From JBMOLL01 sp049325415 (GTDB lineage Bacteria > Bacteroidota > Bacteroidia > Bacteroidales > GCA-2748055): a stretch of 62,979 nt of DNA. The stretch is taken from assembly GCA_049325415.1 (NCBI GenBank), contig JBMOLL010000078.1, positions 1-62,979 on the forward strand. The letters are read 5' to 3'. The position numbers were made by a program, and so were the translations under genes. Below, in pieces: positions 36,004 through 44,520 of the stretch. The notes beneath the pieces are model-generated. The model saw only the letters and a list, made by a program, of their open reading frames with translations. It did no database searches and was not told the DNA's origin. Position 1 is the stretch's first letter. Every line of letters begins with the position of its first letter.

Positions 36004-36771
36004 ATGGAGCATAACTCTTCCAGAGCAGACGAAAAACTATTCACCAAGCTGGCAAGGAAGTGCGGGGTAACCCTCAGGGACCACGAGATGATCGGTGAAG
36101 GAGATCATGTCCTTGCCGGACTCTCCGGTGGCAAGGATTCCATGATCCTGCTTAAGATCCTCGCAGAGCGCCGTCGGGCAATGCCTTTTAGCTTCAGGCT
36201 CACCGCGGCCCATATTCTCGTGCCTGCTGCCGGCTATGTAACAGATACGGGCTACCTGGAAGATTTCTGCCGGGATCTCGACATCCCGCTGATTATCAGG
36301 GAAACAGAGGTTGACCTGGAGCGTGATCCGAACAAAACTCCGTGTTTCGTCTGTTCGTGGCACCGCCGGAAACTGCTCTTCGACCTGACCAGGGAACTGA
36401 ACTGCAATAAGCTTGCGCTGGGGCATCATCGTGAAGATGCCCTGGAAACTTACCTGATGAATATGATGTTCCACGGATCAATCAGCTCCTTACCCTACAC
36501 CCTGAAAATGTTTGAAGGAAGGGTCACGCTGATCCGCCCGCTGCTGGACATCAGCGAAGCCCTGCTCGGTGAATATTCGGAGCTCTCCGGACTTGTCAGA
36601 CCGCTTAAAAACTGTCCGCACGAAAACAATACCCGAAGGATGCAGGTCCGCAGGATCCTGAAAAATATGGAGGAGATCTATCCGCAGTCAACCCATAACC
36701 TCTTCAGGTCGGCCGACCATATTTACGACGAGTACCTGCCCCTGAAAAAGGGCCGTAATAAAACCCCGTAA
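36004..36771 (+). CDS. TtcA-family tRNA thiolation-type PP-loop ATPase
   Basis: A 255-residue cytosolic enzyme with the PP-loop VLAGLSGGKDSMILLKIL (about 36-53), a cysteine pair in CFVCSWHRRKLLFDL (about 115) and LALGHHREDALETYLMNMM. The build matches TtcA, which makes 2-thiocytidine at tRNA position 32 using an iron-sulfur cluster. Two Cys of the CXXC are visible and one more lies at NCPHE (about 204), as expected for cluster binding. The divergent promoter is shared with the glycan unit. Its stop lies 5 bases from the stop of the convergent recombinase-like gene. Other members of the family act on other substrates, so the exact base is inferred. Confidence 0.8.
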   Translation: MEHNSSRADEKLFTKLARKCGVTLRDHEMIGEGDHVLAGLSGGKDSMILLKILAERRRAMPFSFRLTAAHILVPAAGYVTDTGYLEDFCRDLDIPLIIRETEVDLERDPNKTPCFVCSWHRRKLLFDLTRELNCNKLALGHHREDALETYLMNMMFHGSISSLPYTLKMFEGRVTLIRPLLDISEALLGEYSELSGLVRPLKNCPHENNTRRMQVRRILKNMEEIYPQSTHNLFRSADHIYDEYLPLKKGRNKTP

Positions 36772-36776
36772 GGCGT

Positions 36777-37991
36777 TTACAGCTTTTCAAGTTCCTCTTT
36801 CAGGAGGGCATCCCTGATCCGGGCGAGCCTGCTGTCGGCAGCAAGGCCCGTAACCCTTGTCAGGGATCCTTCAGACATACCTGATGCGAGTGCCTGGGCA
36901 ATAAAGGTATTCATAGCTGTTCCGGAACCCAGTACCGACCAGAGCGGAGCCGGCTCGGGCAATCCGTCGCTGCCCTGAATGGCAACAGTCCGGTTCAGTC
37001 CTGCAGCTTCCCCGGTTTTCCTTATCCATCGGTTATAGCTTACGGGGGATACGGGGGGAAAGGCCCTGCCATCCCTGTAATAGCGGTTGGCATAGTGCCT
37101 GGCCAGTGAGCGGGCGCGACTGTTCAGGGGAACGACCCGAAGTTTTGCACCGGGACCTTTAATTTTTGCCGAATCTTCGGTAAGCTCTTCCTTTTTAAGC
37201 CTTTGCAGTGCAGAAAAGCTGATCCCGGTAAAGGCTGTCAGGCAAAATAGATCACGGACCCGGTTCCCGGTTGTTGAACCCGTATCAAACGAACAGATCC
37301 GTTCCAGTTCTTCCGGCGTCAGGTACCAGAATTTCTTTACAGGTTCATTGGCCGACTGCGCCTCCAGCTCGCGGTAGAAGGTCCGGTAGGCCGTATAAAC
37401 ATTGAAACCCGAGTCGGTGGTCCATTTCAGGAACCAGACCAGGATATTGACGATGCGCTTTTTCGTCGCCGGCCGGTAGCCTTTTGCATGGAGGAAATCG
37501 GCAAAGGCCGACAGGAAAGCAGCGTCGAGTACGGCAAAAGACAGGCGAGTGCCCGATGTATCCTGGTATTCCCGAAGCAGATCATAAACCCTTCTGACCT
37601 TCAGGTAGGTATTACGGTTCCAGTCCCGGCTTTTCTCCTCCATAAACCGATAATACAGAGGAAAGAATCCCCCCGAAAAAACAGGTTTTGACTCTTTGAA
37701 TAGTTTGCGGAATTTTGCGGGATCAGGTGGTACGGCTCCGTCGGAAAGGGTCTGCCAGACCATGTCTGCCGTGTGGGACAGGGTGTCGAGCCAGCTGTTA
37801 AGGCCGGGTGAGTCGGGTCTGCCGGCGACCTTCCTGTGCACCGGATCCCATTCCTCCATATTCAACGTGATACCTGTGGTGAAAACAAGCCGCTGCCCGC
37901 CATAGGTCACTGACATGAGGACAGGACAGTTCCTTCGGATCAGTTCCTGGTCCTTATCCTTACGGTGGCCGATGAAAAAACGGACTCTCAT
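36777..37991 (-). CDS. Tyrosine-recombinase-like protein lacking catalytic residues
   Basis: From MRVRFFIGHRKDKDQELIRR the protein has about 404 residues. It has an arm-binding N-terminus, a SAM-like core-binding domain (RNTYLKVRRVYDLLREYQDT, ATKKRIVNILVWFLKWT) and a catalytic-domain-like fold (RDLFCLTAFTGISFSALQRL). Against the family, TGxRxSEL reads TGISFSAL (Arg lost), the HxxR box reads GSGTAMNTFIAQAL, the GH motif reads VTGLAAD, and no Tyr stands at the nucleophile position. The frame is intact, so it may be a retained DNA-binding protein. An alternative start is ATG 38033 (MNKKTT). The open frame upstream of that only shadows the mnmD-like gene. Confidence 0.75.
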   Translation of the reverse strand: MRVRFFIGHRKDKDQELIRRNCPVLMSVTYGGQRLVFTTGITLNMEEWDPVHRKVAGRPDSPGLNSWLDTLSHTADMVWQTLSDGAVPPDPAKFRKLFKESKPVFSGGFFPLYYRFMEEKSRDWNRNTYLKVRRVYDLLREYQDTSGTRLSFAVLDAAFLSAFADFLHAKGYRPATKKRIVNILVWFLKWTTDSGFNVYTAYRTFYRELEAQSANEPVKKFWYLTPEELERICSFDTGSTTGNRVRDLFCLTAFTGISFSALQRLKKEELTEDSAKIKGPGAKLRVVPLNSRARSLARHYANRYYRDGRAFPPVSPVSYNRWIRKTGEAAGLNRTVAIQGSDGLPEPAPLWSVLGSGTAMNTFIAQALASGMSEGSLTRVTGLAADSRLARIRDALLKEELEKL

Positions 37992-38083
37992 GAGGAGATA
38001 AAAATAAGCACAAATGGTGGTTTTTTTATTCATTGTCCGGAGATAATCCCCTGGTTGCCGAAAGCTGGCTTCCTTCCATTCAC

Positions 38084-38091
38084 TACCTTTG
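38084..38091 (+). promoter_or_regulatory. -7 box (TACCTTTG) directly before a start codon
   Basis: TACCTTTG matches TAnnTTTG and ends only 5 bases before ATG 38097, so the transcript should be leaderless or nearly so. It also supports this start over the upstream in-frame ATG 37965. Confidence 0.5.
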
Positions 38092-38096
38092 CGGGT

Positions 38097-38759
38097 ATGG
38101 AAAGAGAATTCAGGATTACGGCCGATGGTTCGCACACCCTGTTCATACCCGGACTGAAGGAGCCCTATCATTCCATGAACGGGGCATTGACTGAGTCGAA
38201 GCATATTTTTATACGGGGAGGCCTTGATTTTATGGACCCGGGGCCGGTTTCGATACTGGAATTCGGCTTCGGAACAGGCCTGAATGCCCTGCTCACGGCT
38301 ATTGAAGCAGCGAAGCGGAAATGCAATATCAGGTACACGACCCTGGAAAAATATCCGCTGGGCCCGGACGAGGTCCGGGGTCTGAATTATCCCGGTCTGC
38401 TCGGAGAGGGTGCTTCGGAGCTGTTTACTGCTATTCACGAAGCGCCCTGGGAGGAGGAGGTCGCGCTTGGCGAATATTTTACCCTCCGCAAGCTCAGATG
38501 CGATTTCAGGCAGCCCGAAGCCTTTCCTCCCACCGATCTTGTATATTTCGATGCCTTTGCTCCCGATGTACAGCCCGCTCTGTGGAGTGATGATCTCTTT
38601 GTCCGCATTGCGGCAGGCATGAGACCCGGGGCAGTGCTTGTCACATACTCGGCCAAGGGTTCCGTGAAAAGATCGTTACAGGCGGCCGGTTTTCACGTGC
38701 AGAAGCTTCCCGGCCCTCCGGGAAAACGGGAAATGATCAGGGCAGTGAGATCAGAATGA
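38097..38759 (+). CDS. mnmD: MnmD-like tRNA methyltransferase (MnmC N-domain)
   Basis: From MEREFRITADGSHTLFIPGL the protein has 220 residues. It shows the family features YHSMNGALTESKHIFI, the SAM site SILEFGFGTGLNALLTAI, TLEKYPL, and LVYFDAFAPDVQPALWSDDL with VTYSAKGSVKRSL. It is the stand-alone methyltransferase half of MnmC (DUF752), which completes the 5-methylaminomethyl group on wobble uridine of tRNA. The oxidase half of MnmC is absent, as is normal for MnmD. It is divergent from the recombinase-like gene. Cytosolic. Confidence 0.88.
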   Translation: MEREFRITADGSHTLFIPGLKEPYHSMNGALTESKHIFIRGGLDFMDPGPVSILEFGFGTGLNALLTAIEAAKRKCNIRYTTLEKYPLGPDEVRGLNYPGLLGEGASELFTAIHEAPWEEEVALGEYFTLRKLRCDFRQPEAFPPTDLVYFDAFAPDVQPALWSDDLFVRIAAGMRPGAVLVTYSAKGSVKRSLQAAGFHVQKLPGPPGKREMIRAVRSE

Positions 38760-38885
38760 AGCTTCAGGGGCACGAATTAACGAATCTTAACATTTGTGCC
38801 GGATAAAGAGGAGGCTGAAAATGGAAAAGACTCATTTATGTATTAAATTCGCAGCTTATTCTTTACCACCTTAATTGAAATTATT

Positions 38886-39590
38886 ATGAACAAAAACCAG
38901 ATTATCACATTAGTATTGGTCGCAGCCGTTATGTTTGCCGGTGGCTACTTCCTCGGCACCAGCCTTGGATCCATCAGACCGGAGAGCCGTGTTGCACTGA
39001 AAAGTGATGTGGATTCCCTCAGTTATTTCCTTGGTCTGAACATTGGTTATTCGACCCAATCCATGCCGGAATACAAGAACCTTAAAGCCGGACTGATCGC
39101 CTCCGGGATGAACCAGGTGATGAATGACAGCTCTGCTTTCAACCAGGAGACCGCCCAGACCATGTTTTTTGAACTCCGTAACACGATGACCCAGCGCGAG
39201 CAGGAAAAAACGCTTCGTGAAGGAATTGAGTTCCTGGCAAAGAACAAGGAACGTGAAGGAGTGATCACCACCGGGTCGGGACTTCAGTACGAAGTAATCA
39301 CCAAAGGTGAAGGCCCCATGCCCGCCGATACCTCGATCGTTACGGTTCATTACACCGGAACACTGATCGACGGAACTGAATTTGATTCCAGCGTCAAACG
39401 CGGCGAACCCGCCACCTTCCCCCTCAACCGCGTGATCCGCGGATGGACCGAAGGGCTGCAACTGATGCCGGTTGGCTCGAAATATAAATTCTATATCCCG
39501 TCGTCGTTGGGCTACGGCAACAGAAATGCCGGTGAGATCCCTGCCAATTCCGTACTTATCTTTGAAGTTGAATTGCTGTCTATCGACTGA
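38886..39590 (+). CDS. FKBP-type peptidyl-prolyl isomerase, exported
   Basis: A 234-residue protein with an N-terminal membrane or signal helix (ITLVLVAAVMFAGGYFLG), an FkpA/Mip-type helical dimerisation region (about 40-125; SYFLGLNIGYSTQSM) and a C-terminal FKBP domain (VTVHYTGTLIDGTEFDSSVK, FPLNRVIRGWTEGLQLM, YIPSSLGYGNRNAGEIP). Residues of the FK506 pocket (Tyr, Asp, Val/Ile, Trp, Tyr) are present. It assists folding of envelope proteins in the periplasm. A strong terminator follows about 20 bases on, so it is monocistronic. Confidence 0.92.
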   Translation: MNKNQIITLVLVAAVMFAGGYFLGTSLGSIRPESRVALKSDVDSLSYFLGLNIGYSTQSMPEYKNLKAGLIASGMNQVMNDSSAFNQETAQTMFFELRNTMTQREQEKTLREGIEFLAKNKEREGVITTGSGLQYEVITKGEGPMPADTSIVTVHYTGTLIDGTEFDSSVKRGEPATFPLNRVIRGWTEGLQLMPVGSKYKFYIPSSLGYGNRNAGEIPANSVLIFEVELLSID

Positions 39591-39609
39591 TAATAAGCAT
39601 AATATGTTA

Positions 39610-39640
39610 AAAAGGCTGCCACAAAAGGGCGGCCTTTTTT
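39610..39640 (+). terminator. Rho-independent terminator of the FKBP gene
   Basis: AAAAGGCTGCC (39610-39620) pairs with GGCGGCCTTTT (39628-39638) with one G-U pair and a 7-base loop, ending in a T run. Confidence 0.85.
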
Positions 39641-40172
39641 ATTTAGCAGTTCTGCTCCACCTTCGGGCCATTTTCTGAAGTTGATTATGCTGTCCCTGTA
39701 AACGATGAACCGAAAGTCGCCGGTGTATGACCGGTGCCGGAGATTTGTATACCGGCGAACCGGATGAAGTCATTCTTTGCAGAATTTCAGGGACTGTTTG
39801 CTGGCCCGGCAGGATACCGTATCCGAACCTTCAGACAGATCAATATCATTGAATATCCTCCTATACTATATACGTCTCGTGCATTGTTGAAGGAAGGATA
39901 TAGGGTGCCGTAAGAACAACAGCTTCATATCGCGAAGCCAAAATTGAAGAAGGCTGGAGCACTGTAAGGGCGAAGGGGGAACCGGGGATAAAGGACAGAA
40001 AAAGGGCTTGTTCCCGGGTGTCTGCAAACAAGAAAAGGCGGCCTCAAAGAGACCGCCTTCATTGCATAGATACTAAAAAACGAGGCTTTTTTCCACTAAC
40101 TATCGTTACTGCAAATTTTTTGCAGGTAAAGTTCCTATTTTTGTAACAGTCATTTAAAAAAACTATTCCATC
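39641..40172. other. Intergenic stretch with one hairpin and a promoter box
   Basis: This 530-base stretch has no supported gene. AAGGCGG (40035-40041) pairs with CCGCCTT (40053-40059). On the minus strand the hairpin is followed by TTTTCTTG, yet no minus-strand gene ends here. It may be the scar of a lost gene. The right end carries the promoter of the DUF3127 gene. Confidence 0.45.
40136..40143 (+). promoter_or_regulatory. Candidate -7 box (TATTTTTG)
   Basis: TATTTTTG matches TAnnTTTG and ends 29 bases before the DUF3127 gene. The upstream TTTG at 40119-40122 is closer than the usual -33 position. Confidence 0.45.
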
Positions 40173-40580
40173 ATGAACTTTGAAATCACAGGGCGTTTGC
40201 ATGAGAAATATGAAACCCAGGTAATATCGGATAAATTCCGTAAGCGTGAATTTATACTCGAGATCAAGGAGACAGGTAACAACGGGTTTGAATTCATCGA
40301 GTATATTAAATTCCAGTTAACCCAGGACAAATGCTTGTTACTTGATTCGATCACTTCCGGTGAGGAATTAAAGGTCACCTTCAATCTTCGTGGCCGCAAG
40401 TGGGAGAAAGACGGAACAGTATCTTATTTCACCAATCTGGAAGCCTGGAAAATTGAAAAAACGCAACAAACAGTTAAACCCCCAATGGCTTCCGGTCCGG
40501 TTTCGTCACCTGGATCCGATGTACCTTTCCCTTCTGATGTTCCTGCAGATGATACCGGGTTTGATGATCTTCCCTTTTAA
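40173..40580 (+). CDS. DUF3127 (SSB-like OB-fold) protein
   Basis: A 135-residue protein. The N-terminal 95 residues (FEITGRLHEKYETQVISDKF, KREFILEIKETGNNGFEFI, KVTFNLRGRKWEKDGTVSYF) match DUF3127, predicted to be an OB-fold related to single-strand DNA-binding proteins. A Pro/Ser linker leads to an acidic tip (DDTGFDDLPF) very like the C-terminus of SSB (DFDDDIPF), which recruits repair and replication enzymes. A nucleic-acid role is likely but unproved. It is monocistronic, with its own -7 box. Confidence 0.85.
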   Translation: MNFEITGRLHEKYETQVISDKFRKREFILEIKETGNNGFEFIEYIKFQLTQDKCLLLDSITSGEELKVTFNLRGRKWEKDGTVSYFTNLEAWKIEKTQQTVKPPMASGPVSSPGSDVPFPSDVPADDTGFDDLPF

Positions 40581-40647
40581 TTTTGAAAACGACAAACCCT
40601 AATTACAGAAGAGCGGGTTGATCATCTTCGGTTCATCTGCTGATCTG

Positions 40648-41502
40648 TCAGATCAGGATTGATTTCAGCTTGATCCTTGTGACGTTAGTTCTGTCCTCCC
40701 TTTCGGCAACGTAGACCGGTATTTCTGCCACGATGGTGCAACCGTTTTGCTGGTTTGAATCCACCCTGACGCTACCGCCCATCATTTCTGCCAACCCTCT
40801 GGCCAGGCTGTAGCCCAGGCCAATCCGGTCGGAGTAATTGAACCAATCGTCCCTGTGTCCATTCTTTTCAAAGATCCTTGAGGCTCTCTCCCCCGAGATG
40901 GAGCCGGCACTGTCCTTTACGGTGAAACGGAGAACATCTTTCTGCAGGAAGGCTGCGATTTCGATGAAGCCCATTTTCGTAAGGCTAAGTGCATTTTCGA
41001 CCAGGCAACCTATGATCCGGGAGAGGCGTATGCCATCGGTATGGATGGTGATGTCTCTGACCGAGTCGTCGAGGTCGAGCAGCATTGCCACCTGGGTTTT
41101 GCCGCTGCGGTGCCTGCCCTGATTGTAGAAGTCGTAGATCTGCCTTAAAAGGGATTCCAGTTCCACTTCTTCTTTTCTGAGCCTGAGGTTTCCGGTTTCC
41201 AGGAGTGTCAGGTCAATCAGGTTGTCCAGTATTTGTAAGAGCGTGTTGCTGTTATAGTTGATGTGATTCAGATACTCTTCCTTCTGATCGTTATCGAGGT
41301 TATTGTCGGCCAGAAGATTGGAGAATCCCATAATGGCATTCATCGGTGTTCTGACTTCGTGAGAAATGTTCGCAAGGAACCTGGTTCTGACCCGCATACC
41401 GTCCTGCTGGTGTTCTTTGAGGTTGCTTTCCAGCCACTCCACTTTCTCCTCCAGCTTTTTCTTGCTGGACAGCAGTTCTTCGTATGTGGGTTTTTTGTCC
41501 AT
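40648..41502 (-). CDS. Cytosolic histidine kinase without a sensor domain
   Basis: From MDKKPTYEELLSSKKKLEEK the protein has 284 residues. An N-terminal coiled coil (about 5-35) is followed directly by HisKA (ANISHEVRTPMNAIMGFSNL) and HATPase_c (LVENALSLTKMGFIEI, KDSAGSISGERASRIFEKNG, GLGYSLARGLAEMMGG). The usual DxGxG box reads DSAGSIS, so ATP binding may be altered. An upstream TTG at 41511 is less likely than this ATG. It lies 68 bases downstream of the anti-sigma/TPR gene on the same strand, so it may belong to the CHAT/sigma neighbourhood. Confidence 0.78.
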   Translation of the reverse strand: MDKKPTYEELLSSKKKLEEKVEWLESNLKEHQQDGMRVRTRFLANISHEVRTPMNAIMGFSNLLADNNLDNDQKEEYLNHINYNSNTLLQILDNLIDLTLLETGNLRLRKEEVELESLLRQIYDFYNQGRHRSGKTQVAMLLDLDDSVRDITIHTDGIRLSRIIGCLVENALSLTKMGFIEIAAFLQKDVLRFTVKDSAGSISGERASRIFEKNGHRDDWFNYSDRIGLGYSLARGLAEMMGGSVRVDSNQQNGCTIVAEIPVYVAEREDRTNVTRIKLKSILI

Positions 41503-41570
41503 TTTTCTCAATCCTTATCACCTCACAGCATTTGTTTTATCTCGCGGACCCCACCGGATCCGTACCAGGA

Positions 41571-42323
41571 CTATTTCCTGAGCTTTTTAAGAATTTTCTC
41601 AGCGTCCTCGCGGTAATAGCTGTTTGAGGAGGCTATGCGGGCAAACTGTCGGCGTGCCCTGTCGGTTTCGTTCGTGGCCAGGAAGCAGAACCCGAGGTAC
41701 CACTCGGCCTGTTCCATGTACAGGTTATCGTTCTGGGCGATGACCTTATTGAAGGACTTACCGGCTTCGAGGTATTTTTCGATCTCCATATAGGATATCC
41801 CGGTGTAGAGATCGGTTGCCGGTGTGCCGTTGCCACTTTTGAGAACCTCTTCAAAATAGCTTACTGCTTCGCCGTAGTTTTCTTCCTGGTAGTACTGCAG
41901 TGCTCTGCGCAGGACCAGGTCGAGATCGCCGTTGCTTGACCTGTTGATCAGGGCAACCTCATACGGTTTGTAATATTTCCTGAACAGATCCTTACTGGAT
42001 AAGGGCCGGTCAAGAATAGTGGCCAGTCCGATGGCAAGAATAAGTGCCACCGCGGCTGATGCAGCGTACTGCCAGGGTCTGTTGAACCGGATAACCCTTT
42101 TATGGTTCAACTCCTCGTTGTGCGCATCCTTGCGCAGGTCTTTCAGCTGAGCCCTGAAATCCAGCACTTCCGTGTCGGAAACGGCTTCGTCAACTTCCTG
42201 GAAAAGGAAGAGATCGGCCTGCAGATCAGGACTGGAACCGAGATCCTGCTCAAACCTGTCCATCTCTTTCTCTGAAAGCTCATGGTCCAGGTACTTCTGA
42301 ATAATGTGCCTGTCTCGTGTCAT
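41571..42323 (-). CDS. Anti-sigma-like membrane protein with TPR repeats
   Basis: From MTRDRHIIQKYLDHELSEKE the protein has 250 residues. The N-terminal 60 residues are a short helical domain like those of anti-sigma factors that lack the zinc ligands. One membrane helix follows (YAASAAVALILAIGLATIL, about 88-106), and the C-terminal half carries tetratricopeptide repeats (YYQEENYGEAVSYFEEVLKS, DLYTGISYMEIEKYLEAGKS, WYLGFCFLATNETDRARRQF). The cytosolic end could hold the sigma factor encoded at 45707-46291 while the periplasmic TPRs sense a partner. A longer start at 42401 is unlikely. Confidence 0.72.
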   Translation of the reverse strand: MTRDRHIIQKYLDHELSEKEMDRFEQDLGSSPDLQADLFLFQEVDEAVSDTEVLDFRAQLKDLRKDAHNEELNHKRVIRFNRPWQYAASAAVALILAIGLATILDRPLSSKDLFRKYYKPYEVALINRSSNGDLDLVLRRALQYYQEENYGEAVSYFEEVLKSGNGTPATDLYTGISYMEIEKYLEAGKSFNKVIAQNDNLYMEQAEWYLGFCFLATNETDRARRQFARIASSNSYYREDAEKILKKLRK

Positions 42324-42550
42324 ATTATTACGTATTAATGAATATTCGGGTACAAAGTCCGCACGCAAAACCTTAAATGGCCAGTCGTCCGGTATTTTCA
42401 TCCCTGAACTGTATGCACGCCTGCATACCGTTGAGCGGGTACGTGCTGTTGCACGCTGGAAAATATCATTTTACGCTTCCGCGTCCGCGCCCTGAGGCAG
42501 CGGTCATATTTTTTCAGGCAAAGCCTGTTGCTTCCAAAGCAAAGTTTGTT

Positions 42551-42682
42551 TTACTTCGTCTCTTTTGAGGGAGGGATCAAAACATCAGATACTGGAACAA
42601 GTCCGCCAAAGATGTAATTCATTTCACTGGTAGAAAGAACGTCTCCGGAAAAAAGATCGAAAGAGTTGTTTAAAGTTTTCAT
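42551..42682 (-). CDS. Double-glycine leader peptide, 43 aa
   Basis: From MKTLNNSFDLFSGDVLSTSE the peptide continues MNYIFGG and then a short core LVPVSDVLIPPSKETK. Around the cleavage site it matches double-glycine leaders: Leu -12, Glu -8, Met -7, Ile -4, Gly-Gly at -2/-1, as in the GG-Bacteroidales precursor family. Such leaders are cut by C39-type peptidase-transporters, but none is in the window. It lies between the anti-sigma/TPR gene and the divergent CHAT protease gene, at the edge of an AT-rich segment. An in-frame ATG at 42754 is less likely. Its release, cleavage or recognition by a neighbour is only inferred. Confidence 0.65.
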   Translation of the reverse strand: MKTLNNSFDLFSGDVLSTSEMNYIFGGLVPVSDVLIPPSKETK

Positions 42683-44520
42683 TGTTTCTGTAATTAGGGG
42701 TTTAACTTCTGTTTGTTTGTCGTTTTTCACCCCTTTATTCCAGAATTGACCCAAACGTTACCCGGAAAAAGGAAATATTTTCAGAAAAAAATGAAACTAT
42801 TTTGCATTATTCTGATTTACTGTCATTTAAAAGAGTAAAAATTTGCACATTTTTTCCCTGCCACTTGCATTCCTTCCAAATATTTCTTTCATTTACAGTA
42901 CGAAATTCACAATGAAGGGGGCTAAATTCTATATTAAATATATCCTTGTTCTTCTTACCTGCATTTCTCAAAACAATTTCCTTAACGGTCAGGAGAAAAC
43001 GCTAGAAGAGCAGCTTGAAGATGCCAATTATAAAGCCTATGATTTTGCTGTAGCTGCTTTATACGATAGTGCAGAACTTTATTACCTGAAAACCATACGC
43101 CTCAAAGAAATCATTTATACACCTCAAGATTATCGAGTTGGAATAGCACACTTCAATATAGCTCAAACCTATTCTAGTCTACTGGATTATGAAACGGCTA
43201 TAAAGCATTATGATATAGCTGAAAGGATTTTTTTAAAAGATTCTTCAAACATTGGCTACCAAAGAATGGTATATAATAATAAGGGTAATATTTACGCCAA
43301 TATCAAAGACTTTGGTGAAGCCTATAGATACTACAGTTACAACTTTGAGAATAGAAAGCAGATTGAGAAAACTAATTCTGAAGTAAATAAGCAATATCTG
43401 ACCAATTACATTATTATCCTAAACGAATTAGGGAAATCCAACCAAATTAGATCAATAATTGAAGAACTTAAAACGTATGTAATTGACTCAACGGATAATG
43501 ATAGATTTAGAACTTATTACTTAATGGGTAGTTCTCTCGGGATGATTGATGAAGATGAAGAGGCCGAACAGTTCTATATTAAAGCACATAAGTTGTTGCC
43601 CAAAGTTTCTTTTGGATATACACCAACTATTAAAATTAATTTTCTTCTAGATTATGCCAATTTTTTAATGAAAATTAAAAAATATGAACAGTCTCAAAAG
43701 ATTCTTTTTCAAGCTTTAAATTTGAGCAGCTCACCAAAATCAAATCTAATTCTTAAAAATACAGGAGCCTATCTTACCCTTGGTAGAATAATGTATTTAA
43801 AAAAGGACTATGAAGATTGTTATGAATACCTTAATAACATACTTAAAGAAATTGAAGACTACTTAGAGGATAGAAAATTAAAAAATCACTTCAACAACTT
43901 CTTCCTGTCCCATCCAGACATTGTTGAAATAATGCATTTAAAAGCTTTAACAGCTTTTGAATTATATAAGAACACTAAGATGATTTCCTACCTAGATAAT
44001 TCACTTATGTCCTACTCAGGTTTAATCGACCTGATTACAAAGCAAAGATTAGGGATGAGAAATCAAGAGAGCATTTATGCTTCAGGCGTTTCACTAGCAA
44101 ATATATATCAAGAAGCAATTCAAGTATCTGCTTTGAAGTATGATATTAGTAAGGAAATTAAATACTTGGACCTGGCATTTGAATTTAGTGAACGAAGCAA
44201 ATCTTTTACCATTCTTTCTGAGTTTTCAAAAATTAGGGCAATGCAGTTTTCAGGACTTCCATTGGATATTATTGAAAATGAAAAGAAGTTGACTGATCAG
44301 ATCAGAGCATATGAAGAAATGATGTATAATGAAAGCATTGAACAAAATCCTGATAGCAGTAGAATAGACAATATAAAGAATAAACTTTTCTACCTAAAAA
44401 ATGATTATGATTACCTTTTAACAAGTATAGAAAAAGAATATCCTGAATACTATAATCTTAAGTATAATCCGAAATTCATTACCGCTGACCAAGTAAAAGA
44501 GAATTTAAATACCAACCAAG
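42683..44520. other. AT-rich segment covering the promoter and TPR half of the CHAT gene
   Basis: Sampled 60-base rows show 13 G+C at 42781-42840, 18 at 43681-43740 and 13 at 44401-44460, against 29 in the anti-sigma gene (41701-41760), 32 at 44581-44640 and 30 at 45361-45420. The right boundary (about 44480-44560) falls at the TPR/CHAT junction. It is probably an acquired segment. Confidence 0.7.

Noticed and set aside
38034..38438. N-terminal extension of the recombinase-like gene
   Set aside because: It overlaps the mnmD-like gene and its promoter in the opposite orientation; typical arm-domain sequence begins only at 37991.
40035..40059. Terminator for a minus-strand gene
   Set aside because: The hairpin and T run are good, but no minus-strand gene ends there. 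It was kept only as a note on the intergenic stretch.
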